A stretch of DNA of 38,272 bases from Bacteroidales bacterium (GCA_016295455.1 JAEDLE010000014.1:1-38272), one strand, 5' to 3'; shown: positions 15,173-24,860, counted from the first letter of the stretch. A program made the numbers and translations. Notes: a model not told the origin generated them from the sequence alone.

Positions 15173-18100
15173 GAAACATTCCGGCATAGCCGGATGGGTG
15201 AAGTGGGCCATTGAGGACAAAGTCCTGGTCTACATACTCGTAGCCGCGCTGGTCGTATGCGGGGGAGTGGGTCTCTTCCGTATGAACAAGGATGAGTTCC
15301 CGACCTTCGAACTCACCCAGGGCCTGGTTGCGGGCGTATATCCCGGAGCGGGCGCCGAAGAAGTCGAGCAGCAGCTCACAAAGCCCCTGGAGGAGACGCT
15401 GTTCTCCTTCAAGGAAGTCAACCGCAAACTCACCAGATCCGTCACCAAGGACGGAATATGCTATATCTACGTCGACCTCAACTGCAGCCAGTCCAAGAAG
15501 GACCAGGTCTGGTCCAAGATCAAGCTCGGACTCCAGACCCGTAAGCTTACCCTCCCTGCAGGCGTGCTGGCAGTCACGGTGCTGGATGACTTCAGCGCGG
15601 TTTCGGCGCTGCTGATATCGATGGAATCCCCCGACAAGAGCTACACCGAACTCCAGGACTATGCCGACGAACTCTGCGAAAGGCTGCGCGAAATCCCTGA
15701 ACTTGCCAGCGTCAATGTCGTCGGTGCCCAGGAAGAGGAGATAGCGGTGACTCTCGACAGGGAGAAACTCTCCTCCTACGGCATCGACCCTACCATGCTC
15801 CTGCTCAACTACGAAAGCTCCACTCTCAACGTTCCGGCTGGAACCTTCTCGACTGAATATGCCGACGCGCCCCTGCGTGTGGGCGGCACCGTGTCGGGCG
15901 AGCGGGAGGTGGCTGAGAAGATAGTCTATACCGACCCTTCAGGCAATGTGCTCAGGCTCAAGGATGTGGCTCAGGTTGAGAGAAGGATGAAGCATCCCGG
16001 CCAGTACGTTTCATACAACGGGCGCTCCTGCCTGATAATCAATGTCGAGATGCGTCCCGACAACAACATAGTCGCCTTCGGCAAGGAAGTCGACAGGGTT
16101 CTGGGCGAGTATTCCTCCACCCTCCCCGACAGTGTCACCCTCAGCAAGGTGAGCGACCAGCCTCGCGTGGTGGCGACCTCGGTGTTCTCCTTCGTCAGGG
16201 ACCTGCTGATATCGATGCTCGTCGTCATACTCGTGATGGTGATGATGTTCCCCATCAGGTCGGCTCTCATCGCAAGTTCGGGAGTGCCTGTGTGCACGGC
16301 CATCGCCCTGGCGATAATGTTCTTCGTGGGCATGGACGTGAATACCGTCACCCTCGCTGCCCTTATAGTGGTGCTGGGCATGATAGTCGACGACTCCATC
16401 ATCACGATGGACGGCTATATGGACAAGATTTCCAGGGGTTACGGCAGGCTGGACGCCGCCTGCGCCAGCGCTAAGGAACTCTTCCTGCCGACCTTCATCG
16501 CGACTTCCGCCATTTGCGCGATGTTCTTCCCGATGAAGGGCATAATCACCGGATATCTCGGAGATTTCGTGAAGATGTTCCCGTGGGTCATCACCATAGC
16601 CCTCATGACCTCCCTCCTGTATGCGGTCACGGTTGTGCCGTCCCTCGAGGTACGCTTCATCAGACCGGCCGGACCCGCAGAGAAAAAAGGCCTGATAGCC
16701 AGGGCTCAAGAGCACTTTTTCGACTTCATCCAGCGCATCTACGAAAAGGCCCAGTCGGTGGCGTTCCGCTTCCCGAAGACCACCGTGTTCTGCGGCCTTG
16801 CCGCAGTGGCGCTCGGACTGTTCATGTTCTCCCGCACCAATGTCCAGATGATGCCTATGGCAGCCAGGGACTACTTTGTGGTGGAGATGGAAGTCGAGAA
16901 CGGCCGGGACATAGGCGTGACCAGGCAATATGTGGATTCCCTCACGGGCATAATGCTCTCGGACAGGAGGATAAACTCAGTGACCTCATTCGTCGGCACC
17001 GGCGCTCCGCGTTTCTGCGCCACCTATGCCCCGAAACTGCCGTCTCCGTCCTTCAGCCAGATGCTCGTGCGCACCGAATCCACCAAGGCTACTGAAGCCA
17101 TACTCAAGGAATATGGCAAAAAGTACGAGCACATCTTCCCGGGTGTACTCATACGTTTCAAGCAGATGGACTACCAGGCCGTCGAGTCACAGGTCGCCAT
17201 AGACTTGAAAGGACGTTCGCGGGAGGACCTGCTGGATGCCGCGGACAAGCTGAAGGCATATATGTACACCCTCAATGACGAGCTCACCTGGGTGCACAGC
17301 AACTGCGACAACTTTATCGGCAACGTCCGTGTGGACCTCGATCCGGATGAGGCCTCAAGGTTGGGCGTAAACAGGGCCCTGCTGGCTCTGTCCCTGTCCG
17401 GAACCTATGACGGACAGACACTTGCGACCATATGGGAAGGAGACAGGGCGGTTCCTGTCAACGTCTACAGCACTGGTAATGACCCCGACTCCCCATACGA
17501 GTCGATAGGGGACAGGATGGTGGCGACGACCGTGCCGGGCGTGAGCGTGCCGCTGCGCCAGGTGGCAAGCCTCGAACCGGACTGGAAACTCTCCGAACTG
17601 GACAGGAGCGAAGGCATTCCTTCAGTAACCGTGTCCGCGGATATGCGAAGCGGAAAGAGCCAGCCTGCGGCGATGAAGAAGATCAGGCACTTCGTCCGGA
17701 CCGAACTGGAACCGGAACTTCCTGAAGGCATCACCATCGAATACGGCGGACTCTCCTCCATGAACGAGGACGTGGCTCCGGAAATACTGCTCACTTTCCT
17801 TGCGGCGGTGACCGTGCTGTTCGTCTTCCTGCTGTTCCACTTCAAGAAGGTCTCACTGGCCTTCCTGACCCTGATACTCAGCAGTCTGTGCCTCTTCGGA
17901 GCCTTTTTCGGCCTGTGGATATTCCAGCTTGACTTCACGATGACCGCCGTGCTCGGCCTCATCAGCCTGGTCGGAATCATAGTCAGGAACGGAATCCTGA
18001 TGTTCGAATATGCCGAAGACCAGCGCTTCAGATGCGGGGTTGACGTGAAGACGGCTTCGATGGAGGCCGGAAAGCGCAGGATGAGGCCAATATTCCTCAC

Positions 18101-18308
18101 CTCCTGCACCACCGCGCTGGGAGTGCTGCCCATGATAATCAGCGGGGACAACCTCTGGATGCCTATGGGAGTGGTGATATGCTTCGGAACCCTCCTGTCC
18201 ATATTCCTGATAGTCCTGATAATGCCTGTGAGCTACTGGCTCATATTCAGGAACGCCGGGACCGTTCCCGCGGTAGAAACAACAGAAGAAAAGAATGATG
18301 AGAAATAG
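15156..18308 (+). CDS. RND family efflux pump inner-membrane permease (AcrB/MexB-like)
   Basis: The 1050-aa length and two-fold repeated plan are standard for RND permeases: one N-terminal helix (VYILVAALVVCGGVGLF), a large periplasmic domain, six helices, then the same again. The proton relay Asp pair is Asp412-Asp413 in VVLGMIVDDSII. The second half shows the expected FLLFHFKKVSLAFLTLILS and GLISLVGIIVRNGILMFEY. These pumps use the proton gradient to extrude drugs, detergents, bile acids or metabolites through TolC. The sequence looks like the HAE-1-type or related Bacteroidetes group rather than the metal-exporting CzcA group, but specificity is open. It overlaps the adaptor by 17 bases and TolC by 14 bases. 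Confidence 0.95.
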   Translation: MAMKIEKHSGIAGWVKWAIEDKVLVYILVAALVVCGGVGLFRMNKDEFPTFELTQGLVAGVYPGAGAEEVEQQLTKPLEETLFSFKEVNRKLTRSVTKDGICYIYVDLNCSQSKKDQVWSKIKLGLQTRKLTLPAGVLAVTVLDDFSAVSALLISMESPDKSYTELQDYADELCERLREIPELASVNVVGAQEEEIAVTLDREKLSSYGIDPTMLLLNYESSTLNVPAGTFSTEYADAPLRVGGTVSGEREVAEKIVYTDPSGNVLRLKDVAQVERRMKHPGQYVSYNGRSCLIINVEMRPDNNIVAFGKEVDRVLGEYSSTLPDSVTLSKVSDQPRVVATSVFSFVRDLLISMLVVILVMVMMFPIRSALIASSGVPVCTAIALAIMFFVGMDVNTVTLAALIVVLGMIVDDSIITMDGYMDKISRGYGRLDAACASAKELFLPTFIATSAICAMFFPMKGIITGYLGDFVKMFPWVITIALMTSLLYAVTVVPSLEVRFIRPAGPAEKKGLIARAQEHFFDFIQRIYEKAQSVAFRFPKTTVFCGLAAVALGLFMFSRTNVQMMPMAARDYFVVEMEVENGRDIGVTRQYVDSLTGIMLSDRRINSVTSFVGTGAPRFCATYAPKLPSPSFSQMLVRTESTKATEAILKEYGKKYEHIFPGVLIRFKQMDYQAVESQVAIDLKGRSREDLLDAADKLKAYMYTLNDELTWVHSNCDNFIGNVRVDLDPDEASRLGVNRALLALSLSGTYDGQTLATIWEGDRAVPVNVYSTGNDPDSPYESIGDRMVATTVPGVSVPLRQVASLEPDWKLSELDRSEGIPSVTVSADMRSGKSQPAAMKKIRHFVRTELEPELPEGITIEYGGLSSMNEDVAPEILLTFLAAVTVLFVFLLFHFKKVSLAFLTLILSSLCLFGAFFGLWIFQLDFTMTAVLGLISLVGIIVRNGILMFEYAEDQRFRCGVDVKTASMEAGKRRMRPIFLTSCTTALGVLPMIISGDNLWMPMGVVICFGTLLSIFLIVLIMPVSYWLIFRNAGTVPAVETTEEKNDEK

Positions 18309-19689
18309 AACGATAACTGCGCTTCTCGCCCTGGGCCTGACGGGCGCCACGGCGGCATATTCCCAGGAACTGGTCCTGACTCTGGACGAATGCCTGGATA
18401 TGGCTTCGGAGCATGACCCGTACCTGGTCAACAGCAGACTTGACGTGCAGGCAGCAATATATCAGAAACAGGAGGCTGCGGCAGAATATTTTCCTTCCGT
18501 ATCCCTGAATGCCATAGGATTCAAGGCCTTCGACCCGCTGCTGCACCTGACGCTCGACGATGTGCTGGGTCACTCCGACGCGGCCAATGAACTCAAGAAC
18601 CAGATACACCAGACCGCGCCTCTCTACGGCATCCCTACCGATTTTCAGGCTCTTTCACGGGGATATGGTGCCGTGCTCTCCCTTTCGCAGCCTGTATATG
18701 CCGGCGGCAGAATCGTTAACGGAAACCGTCTTGCAAGGCTGGGCGTGGAAGCGGCCCGGCTGCAGCAGGAACTTCAGGAAAAGCAGACAGCCTCCCAGGT
18801 CGAGGAGAAATACTGGCAGGTGGTGTCGCTTGAGGAGAAGCGCAAGACCGTTGACATGGCCGTGGCGACTCTGGATACCTTGCTCCGGGATGTGACTCAG
18901 GCAAGGGAGGCCGGAATACTCACAGAGACCGAACTGCTTCAGGTCAGGCTTGAAAGAAACAGGCTGCGTTCAGATCTGGTGCGCCTGCGCGGAGGCCTGA
19001 GGCTGGCAAAGATGGATCTCTTCAATGTTATGGGACTGGGTTACAGTTCCACCCTGGCGGGTTCGTATGACGCAGAAGGGAAGAGGCTTCCCTTCATAGA
19101 TGACATAAGGCTGGACAGCGGGATGGAAGATATGCAGGATCCCGGCATATACCACAGGCCGGAGGAGGAAATCGCAACCTCATCAGAGGAATCGAGGCTG
19201 CTTGCCCTCGGCGTGGAGTCGAAGAAACTCCAGAAGAGGATGACTGTGGGCGAGGCGCTTCCGACTGTCGGAGTTGGAGCCAGCTACGGTTACGGTGATT
19301 ATATCGGGGCGCCCGGACTGAACGGGATGGTCTATGCGATGGTGAAAGTCCCGATGACCGAATGGGGAAAGACCTCCAGGAAAATCCGGCGCAGCGACAT
19401 CGAACTGCGCAAGGCCCTCAATGAGCAGGAGTATCTGGACGAACAGCTTGTACTCCGTACCAGGCAGCGCTGGGAAGAGGTGGTCACGGCCTGGGACAGG
19501 ATTCAGATAGGGGAGGAGTCGGTGGATTTCGCCCGCTCCGAGCTGAAACACTGCAGCTGGGGCTTCGATGCCGGTCTGAACACCCTTTCGGAAGTGCTTC
19601 AGGCACAGACGGCACTGCGCCAGGCAGAGGACGCCCTGATTGACGACAGGATAGCCTATGTCAAGGCCGTAAGGGAATACCTCCGCTGA
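18295..19689 (+). CDS. TolC family outer-membrane efflux protein
   Basis: The 464-aa protein has a signal peptide (MMRNRTITALLALGLTGATAAYSQ) followed by LTLDECLDMASEHDP, the usual start of the first TolC repeat. Long amphipathic helices with heptad Leu/Gln/Glu (residues about 130-230 and 300-464) form the periplasmic tunnel, and the central segments give the outer-membrane barrel (LPTVGVGASYGYGDY). It forms a trimer that completes the tripartite pump coded just upstream. The start overlaps the end of the pump gene by 14 bases. A hairpin about 50 bases beyond its stop probably ends the operon. Confidence 0.94.
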   Translation: MMRNRTITALLALGLTGATAAYSQELVLTLDECLDMASEHDPYLVNSRLDVQAAIYQKQEAAAEYFPSVSLNAIGFKAFDPLLHLTLDDVLGHSDAANELKNQIHQTAPLYGIPTDFQALSRGYGAVLSLSQPVYAGGRIVNGNRLARLGVEAARLQQELQEKQTASQVEEKYWQVVSLEEKRKTVDMAVATLDTLLRDVTQAREAGILTETELLQVRLERNRLRSDLVRLRGGLRLAKMDLFNVMGLGYSSTLAGSYDAEGKRLPFIDDIRLDSGMEDMQDPGIYHRPEEEIATSSEESRLLALGVESKKLQKRMTVGEALPTVGVGASYGYGDYIGAPGLNGMVYAMVKVPMTEWGKTSRKIRRSDIELRKALNEQEYLDEQLVLRTRQRWEEVVTAWDRIQIGEESVDFARSELKHCSWGFDAGLNTLSEVLQAQTALRQAEDALIDDRIAYVKAVREYLR

Positions 19690-19728
19690 GTTATGCCTGA
19701 AAATTGCTGAAATACTTTTCATAATTGT

Positions 19729-19736
19729 TATTTTTG
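19729..19736 (+). promoter_or_regulatory. Promoter -7 element TATTTTTG for the DUF2807-GH43 unit
   Basis: TATTTTTG matches TAnnTTTG exactly, with TTGC 21 bases upstream as a possible -33 element. The predicted start of transcription falls inside the hairpin at 19738-19776. Confidence 0.65.
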
Positions 19737-19737
19737 C

Positions 19738-19776
19738 AAGGTCGGAATGCCTGAGTTTTTAGGACGTTCCGACCTT
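19738..19776 (+). terminator. Hairpin with T tail between tolC and the DUF2807 gene
   Basis: AAGGTCGGAA (19738-19747) and TTCCGACCTT (19767-19776) are exact inverted repeats with a 19-base loop, followed by TT and then GAC. It lies 48 bases past the tolC stop and can end the efflux operon. It also begins two bases after the -7 element of the next unit, so it forms the 5' end of that transcript. Confidence 0.6.
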
Positions 19777-19804
19777 TTGACTTGAAAACCAATATCTGAA
19801 TAAT

Positions 19805-20467
19805 ATGAAAAAGCATCTGTTTGCCGCAGCCCTCGTGCTGCTGACAACCCTCTCCTGCACCGACAGGCTCTATGAAGAAGGGGAGTACACCGACATACTC
19901 CATGTGCTCGCGGAGCCGTTCGACGGAATTGAAGTCCAGGACGGTTTCCAGCTGGTGCTGGATCCTACAGTCCCACCCCAGGAGGTGAAGATCACCGTCG
20001 CCGAGAACATACATCCCTATGTCACCGTCAGGGCTGAAGACGGCATAGTGACCGTTGGATTGCGCAGCGGAGTGAGCTACTCCGAGCTGCATCTCGAGGC
20101 AAGGGTATCCCCTCTGGGCATCAACCTGCTCTCCGCAAGCGGCGGCTCGACCATAAACGCCGATTATCCGCTGCTCAGGGACAATTTCGACCTTTATCTT
20201 TCGGGAGGTTCCCAGGCGACGCTCAAAGGCAGCGTCACCAATCTCCATACCTCCCTCTCCGGAGGCAGCCGGGCAAAGCTGCAGGACTGTTATGCCCAGA
20301 GGCTTGAGGCGGAGCTTTCCGGAGGCAGTTATGAATGCGTATCCGTAATCGAAAGCCTGAAACTCGAAGCATCCGGCGGTTCAGTGTTCGAGTACTACGG
20401 CAGTCCGCTGCAGAAAGTAGTCAATACCTCAGGCGGCTCCAAATGTGACAACTTGGGCAAGCTATGA
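19805..20467 (+). CDS. DUF2807 (head GIN domain) lipoprotein
   Basis: The 220-aa product has a lipoprotein signal (LLTTLSCTD, Cys18). The mature protein is a right-handed beta-helix-like DUF2807 domain, seen in FDGIEVQDGFQLVLD and in the repeated SGGS turns: SASGGSTINA, YLSGGSQATL, SLSGGSRAKL, ELSGGSYECV, EASGGSVFEY and NTSGGSKCDN. Six such turns at regular spacing are visible. These proteins are common in Bacteroidota, are often annotated as putative auto-transporter adhesins, and their role is not established. The stop overlaps the start of the GH43 gene in ATGA, so the two genes form one unit. Confidence 0.92.
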   Translation: MKKHLFAAALVLLTTLSCTDRLYEEGEYTDILHVLAEPFDGIEVQDGFQLVLDPTVPPQEVKITVAENIHPYVTVRAEDGIVTVGLRSGVSYSELHLEARVSPLGINLLSASGGSTINADYPLLRDNFDLYLSGGSQATLKGSVTNLHTSLSGGSRAKLQDCYAQRLEAELSGGSYECVSVIESLKLEASGGSVFEYYGSPLQKVVNTSGGSKCDNLGKL

Positions 20468-22151
20468 GAAAGATGCGCTCCGCCTTCGCTCTTGCGGCAG
20501 TCTGCCTTGCAGGGCTGGTCTCCTGCTCCACAGGCGGGGACGCCCTGTTCACAAGCTTCAGCTACAGCGGTCACGACGCCCGCTTCGACAGGACCATCGA
20601 TCCTCAGGGACAGTACTTCAACCCCATACTGGCCGGCTTCTTCCCTGACCCGAGCATATGCCGCCGCGGGGATGACTATTATCTGGTGAACTCCTCGTTC
20701 TCCTTCTATCCGGGAGTCCCGATTTTCCACAGCCGGGATATGGTGAACTGGACCCAGCACGGTTTCGTGCTGAACCGCCCTTCCCAGCTGAATCTGGACG
20801 GCATCAGGATGGACGGGGGAGTATATGCCCCTTCCATAAGCTACAATCCCGCCGACAGCCTTTTCTATATGGTGAACACCATAGTCGACGGAATCGGCAA
20901 TTTCTATGTAACCGCCTCGGACCCTCTTGCCGGAGTTTGGTCCGACCCTGTGCTTCTGCCTCAGGTCCAGGGCATTGACCCTTCTTTCTTCTTCGACGAG
21001 GACGGCAGGGCATATGTCGTGTATAACGGTGAGTGTCCCGGCGAACCCCAGTGGGAAGGGCACAGGGCGATATGGATGTACGAATTCGATTACGGGGCAG
21101 GCTGTGTAAAGGGGGAGAAGATACTCCTTGTGGACGGCGGTGTGGACAGGTCTGCCCATCCGGTATGGATGAAGGCCCGCATCTGCTCCGTAAGGACGGC
21201 CGCTACTGCCTGATAGCCGCCGAGGGAGGCACGAATGAAGGCCATTCCGAAGTCGCATTCCTTTCCGATCGTGTGACAGGTCCTTATGTGCCTGCAAAGA
21301 ACAGTCCTATCCTGACCCAAAGGGACCTGCCGGAGGATCGTCCTGACAAGGTAAGCTGTACCGGTCATGCCGATATGGTCCAGACTCCCGAGGGGGACTG
21401 GTGGGCCGTGTTCCTGGGCTGCCGCCCGTATGAGGACAGGCATTACAACACCGGACGCGAGACCTTCCTGCTGCCTGTGGAATGGGTGGACGGGGCTCCC
21501 GTGATACTCCGAAAGGGTACGGCAGTGCCTGTGGTGATAGACAAGCCCGGCCTCGACACGAAGACGTCGCGGCCTCTGAGCGGCAATTTCGCCTGGACAG
21601 ATGATTTCAGCATCCTGGACGACAAGTGGATGCAGATCAGGACTCCTCACAGTCAGTGGTGGAGCCTTGACGGCGGACTGAGAATCACCCCTTCGGAATA
21701 CACTATTCAGGACAGGGGAGTGAATCCTTCTTTCATGGGCGTAAGGCAGCAGCACGCCTCTTTCGATGCGGTGACCACTCTGGAGTTCACTGCGGTGGAC
21801 AATGCGCTTGCAGGCGTTGCCATATTCCAGAAAGAATGGGCGAATTATGTGTTGGGCAAGCAGTTGATTGACGGGGTCCCGTCCGTTGTTTTGTATGTGA
21901 GGGACAGTATGGAGCCTCAGCGTATGGTGGCTGCCCAGGCCCTTTCCAAGGCCGATGCCCGCAAGGCTCTGGAGCTGAAGGTCAGCGGAAACGGGGCGGC
22001 ATATTCCTTCCATTACAGGGTGAGGGGTGACGAGGCCTGGATACAGTTGGGCCCCGTGCAGGACGGACGCATACTCAGCACCGATTCCGCCGGCGGTTTC
22101 ACGGGTGTGATGATTGGCTGCTACGCCACTTCGGGCGCCGTTTCCGAATGA
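20464..22151 (+). pseudogene. GH43 family glycosidase lipoprotein, broken by a single-base frameshift near 21170
   Basis: Two frames together encode a GH43 beta-xylosidase/alpha-L-arabinofuranosidase of about 562 aa. The first part (20464 to a TGA at 21213) has a lipobox LVSC (Cys21), the catalytic base Asp62 in FFPDPSICR and Asp172 in GIDPSFFFDEDG. It goes out of frame after SAHPVW. The second frame resumes with EGPHLLRKDGRYCLIAAEGGTNEGH, which holds the catalytic acid Glu, and goes on through the C-terminal beta-sandwich (FAWTDDFSILDDKW onward) to 22151. One base appears to be missing between TGG (21166-21168) and GAA (21171-21173). The first fragment lacks the acid and should be inactive. 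There is no homopolymer at the site. It may be a true mutation or an assembly error. The gene overlaps DUF2807 by four bases. Confidence 0.9.
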
Positions 22152-22165
22152 TGCCGTCTGATTGA

Positions 22166-22205
22166 AAGAATCCCGGAAGTCCGCATCAGGATTTCCGGGA
22201 TTCTT
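22166..22205. terminator. Bidirectional terminator hairpin between GH43 and GH9
   Basis: AAGAATCCCGGAA (22166-22178) and TTCCGGGATTCTT (22193-22205) form a perfect 13-bp stem with a 14-base loop. It lies 14 bases after the GH43 stop and 43 bases before the end of the convergent GH9 gene. A-rich and T-rich ends on both sides suit termination in both directions. Confidence 0.8.
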
Positions 22206-22247
22206 CGTATGTGGGAGCCTCGGGGACTCCCGGTCAGGAATCAGTAC

Positions 22248-24860
22248 TTACTTGTTCAGATGCCTTGCGACGTCGTCTGCAGCGAGGCAGAGGAGGACGT
22301 ACTGAGGAGCGGTGTTGATGCAGCACTCGTTCTCACCCCAGTGGAACGGATAGTCATCCTTGTTCTCGAAGAAGTCAGGACCCTTCACGAGCAGACCCGG
22401 AACGACTCCGCCAGGAATCACGCTGTAGTCAGCCCTGTTGTTGCTGTAGGCCACCTTCTTCGTGTTCACGCCCACAGCGGTGACGAAGGACACGTTGCTG
22501 TAAGGGTGGCAGCCAAGGATGTAGTTCATACCCGCGAGCACATACTCAGGGTCTATCATGTCAGGGAAGAGCTTCCAGACCTTGTAGCAATTGTAAGCGT
22601 TTTGGATGATCTGTGCGTTGCCGGCCCAGTTGGCTCCGGAGATGCTTACGCCGTAAGGGTTGTCCTTTCCGCCGGCGGTGAGAGACTCGACATACGCAGG
22701 GATTGCCGCCTTTACCTTAGCCTGGAACTTCTTGTCCATATAAGGATACACGCGGAGTGCAGGGGTGAGGTTCGGACCCATTCTTCTGCCGCCGAAGCCG
22801 CCGAAGTTGCCCATATTTGCAAGAGGTTCAGGAGTTGTGCCGTCGAGCATCTTCTCGATGATCGGGACGAAGAATGCCTTGTACTTGTCGTCGCCTGTCG
22901 CGAACCAGAGTTCGATTGCGGCGTTGAGCCTAGGGTCTCCGAATCCGCCCATCCAGCGGAAACTGTTGTTGCCGGTGTTCTTTGCCGGGTCGGCATCCTC
23001 GAAATGCTTGTCCCACAGCATCAGGGCGTTCTTGAGTGACCTTTCAGCCTCCTCAGGATAGTACTCCTTCAGTGCCGGATATGCTGCCGCGAGGGAAACG
23101 ATGTCCTGCATTATGCCTGCTGCGCTCATACGGCCTGTGAATACGAACCTGTCGTCAGGCGTACCGCTGCGGAGACCGTCCTCGGACACCTCATAAGGCT
23201 TGAGGGAAGGGTCATAGAGCAGACCGTCGCTCAGAGTGAGGGCGTCACCGAGATGATGGTAGTTGTGCATCTGCGGCTGGCCGATGACCTGAGCCACAAA
23301 ACCTATGTTCTCAACCTGGGCATTGATGTTGAGGGTGCCGTGCTGGACGAGTTCCACTACATCCGGAACTCCGTCAGGAACGTGTATGTCGGCGAATTTG
23401 GTCTTCTGGTCGATGAGAGTCTGGTCCCTTTCCGGACGGAAAGTCGTCCAGATGTACGCGAGGTCCTGGGTGGTGTTCAGCACTGAATTGGCCTGGATGT
23501 CGAAATCGCCAGCGTCATACCATCCGCCCACTGCCAGTCCCGGAATATGCTGGAGCGGCTCGTAAGGGTCATTGGTCTCGTCGCCCTGGGTGTAGCCGTC
23601 GTGCATCCTTACATTTGCAGGAGCCTGGAGTGCGTCATCCATATTTGCGCGTCCGTGCCATACCCTGTAGGCCTCGTTCACCTCCATATGGTCCATATTC
23701 ACCACGAGGGAGATGTCCATTGAAGGATGCCACTTGTCGGCATATACATCCTTGTCTATAGGGAAGGCGTTGGTCTGTACGCCTTTGTATTCGATGCAGT
23801 AGAGACCCGGCTCCCTGAGCTGAGAGAAGTCGATCTGGACGTAGTTGTACCTGTGGTAGAACACGCCCCATTCCTTGGCCTTCACCTCCATTGCGACGGA
23901 CTTGCTTCCGTCAGGATTGACGCGGAGCACCTTCGCCTCAGGAGTGAAACGGTCATTCTTGTCAAGTTCGACCACTGCCACCTTCTTCTGTGCAGGGGTG
24001 TAGCCCACCTGGGATATGCCGATGTTAGGCTTGCGCACCCAGTCCTTCGATACGCCCGGCTGGAGATACCACTCCAGAACTTTGCCTGTCTTGCCAGCAG
24101 GGAGCAGAGAGCGGAGTACGAAGGTGCCGTTCTGCGCGAGATGACGGCCGTCGTATATGCCGATTTCCTGATCTGAAGTGACGCCGACCCTGAGGTCGTC
24201 ATCTTCCGGTGCCATCACGATCTGATGTCCGGTGGACATAGGCCTGTTCACAAGGAAGTCGCCTCTGCCCCTGTCGTCGAAGGTGGATTCCCCGAAATAC
24301 TGAGGGATCTTCTCGGAAACCGGGTGTATCTCATTGTCGTGCATAGGGTACTTCGGAAGTATCCTGCCGGCGCCGTCCACAAGATAGGTCTTTCCGAAAT
24401 AGGAAGCAGGGAAAAATTCCAGGTTCATACCTGCTTTGCCCACAAGGGCTTCAGGCACAGGCTTGTCGAGATAAACCTGAATAAGGCATCCGGCATCCTT
24501 CGGGGAAACCTTGATCCTGGAAACGAAGTCATAGTCCTCATAGGTGAGCTCGACGGTGACGCTGTTGTCGTTCCTGTCCACCTTCCTGTCGGTCATGACT
24601 CCGAAAATGTCCCACTGTTCAGGAGTGTTCATCAGGCGTATTCCTCCGCCGGTTCCCACTCTCTCTCCCCTCTGGATGATTTCGATGCCGGCGAATTTCT
24701 CGTCATAGAAACCTCCGTCGTAGATGTTGTTGTACACCAGCACGTTCGAACCTCTCTCCTCGAAATACTCGAGGTCGTTCAGTTTGAAGCTCTGTGCGTT
24801 CGCACCTAACGCGGACACTGCCGCAAGGGCGCTCAAGGCTATCAGTTTTCTTGTCTTCAT
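22248..24860 (-). CDS. Secreted GH9 family endoglucanase-like enzyme with N-terminal Ig-like domain
   Basis: The 870-aa protein has a signal peptide MKTRKLIALSALAAVSALGA, cleaved near NAQ. The start at 24860 was chosen over an upstream codon at 24992 because the signal peptide begins there. Residues about 300-390 form the CelD-type Ig-like domain (NIGISQVGYTPAQKKVAVVE, YCIEYKGVQTNAFPI). The GH9 (alpha/alpha)6 domain follows, with GGWYDAGDFD (Asp449 and Asp452, nucleophile and base) and the acid Glu845 in GENECCINTAPQYVLL. Residues 25-290 are an extra N-terminal beta region that I do not recognise. GH9 enzymes cut beta-1,4-glucans and related beta-glucans by inversion. Substrate could be cellulose, mixed-linkage glucan or xyloglucan. 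It is convergent with the GH43 gene. Confidence 0.9.
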   Translation of the reverse strand: MKTRKLIALSALAAVSALGANAQSFKLNDLEYFEERGSNVLVYNNIYDGGFYDEKFAGIEIIQRGERVGTGGGIRLMNTPEQWDIFGVMTDRKVDRNDNSVTVELTYEDYDFVSRIKVSPKDAGCLIQVYLDKPVPEALVGKAGMNLEFFPASYFGKTYLVDGAGRILPKYPMHDNEIHPVSEKIPQYFGESTFDDRGRGDFLVNRPMSTGHQIVMAPEDDDLRVGVTSDQEIGIYDGRHLAQNGTFVLRSLLPAGKTGKVLEWYLQPGVSKDWVRKPNIGISQVGYTPAQKKVAVVELDKNDRFTPEAKVLRVNPDGSKSVAMEVKAKEWGVFYHRYNYVQIDFSQLREPGLYCIEYKGVQTNAFPIDKDVYADKWHPSMDISLVVNMDHMEVNEAYRVWHGRANMDDALQAPANVRMHDGYTQGDETNDPYEPLQHIPGLAVGGWYDAGDFDIQANSVLNTTQDLAYIWTTFRPERDQTLIDQKTKFADIHVPDGVPDVVELVQHGTLNINAQVENIGFVAQVIGQPQMHNYHHLGDALTLSDGLLYDPSLKPYEVSEDGLRSGTPDDRFVFTGRMSAAGIMQDIVSLAAAYPALKEYYPEEAERSLKNALMLWDKHFEDADPAKNTGNNSFRWMGGFGDPRLNAAIELWFATGDDKYKAFFVPIIEKMLDGTTPEPLANMGNFGGFGGRRMGPNLTPALRVYPYMDKKFQAKVKAAIPAYVESLTAGGKDNPYGVSISGANWAGNAQIIQNAYNCYKVWKLFPDMIDPEYVLAGMNYILGCHPYSNVSFVTAVGVNTKKVAYSNNRADYSVIPGGVVPGLLVKGPDFFENKDDYPFHWGENECCINTAPQYVLLCLAADDVARHLNK

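Noticed and set aside
16011..16928. A 305-aa minus-strand ORF inside the RND pump gene
   Set aside because: It is rich in His, Arg and Gly in the pattern of an antisense shadow of a GC-rich coding region, and the RND protein on the plus strand is unambiguous.
21160..21180. Programmed ribosomal frameshift in GH43
   Set aside because: No slippery heptamer or homopolymer is present, and the event would need one base to be skipped backward in an ordinary sequence.
21090..22013. A 307-aa minus-strand ORF opposite the GH43 second half
   Set aside because: It is a shadow; the plus-strand frame matches the GH43 C-terminal region throughout.
22209..23039. A 276-aa plus-strand ORF opposite the GH9 gene
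   Set aside because: Its Val/Arg/His-rich make-up is typical of an antisense frame, and the GH9 catalytic Glu motif is on the other strand.
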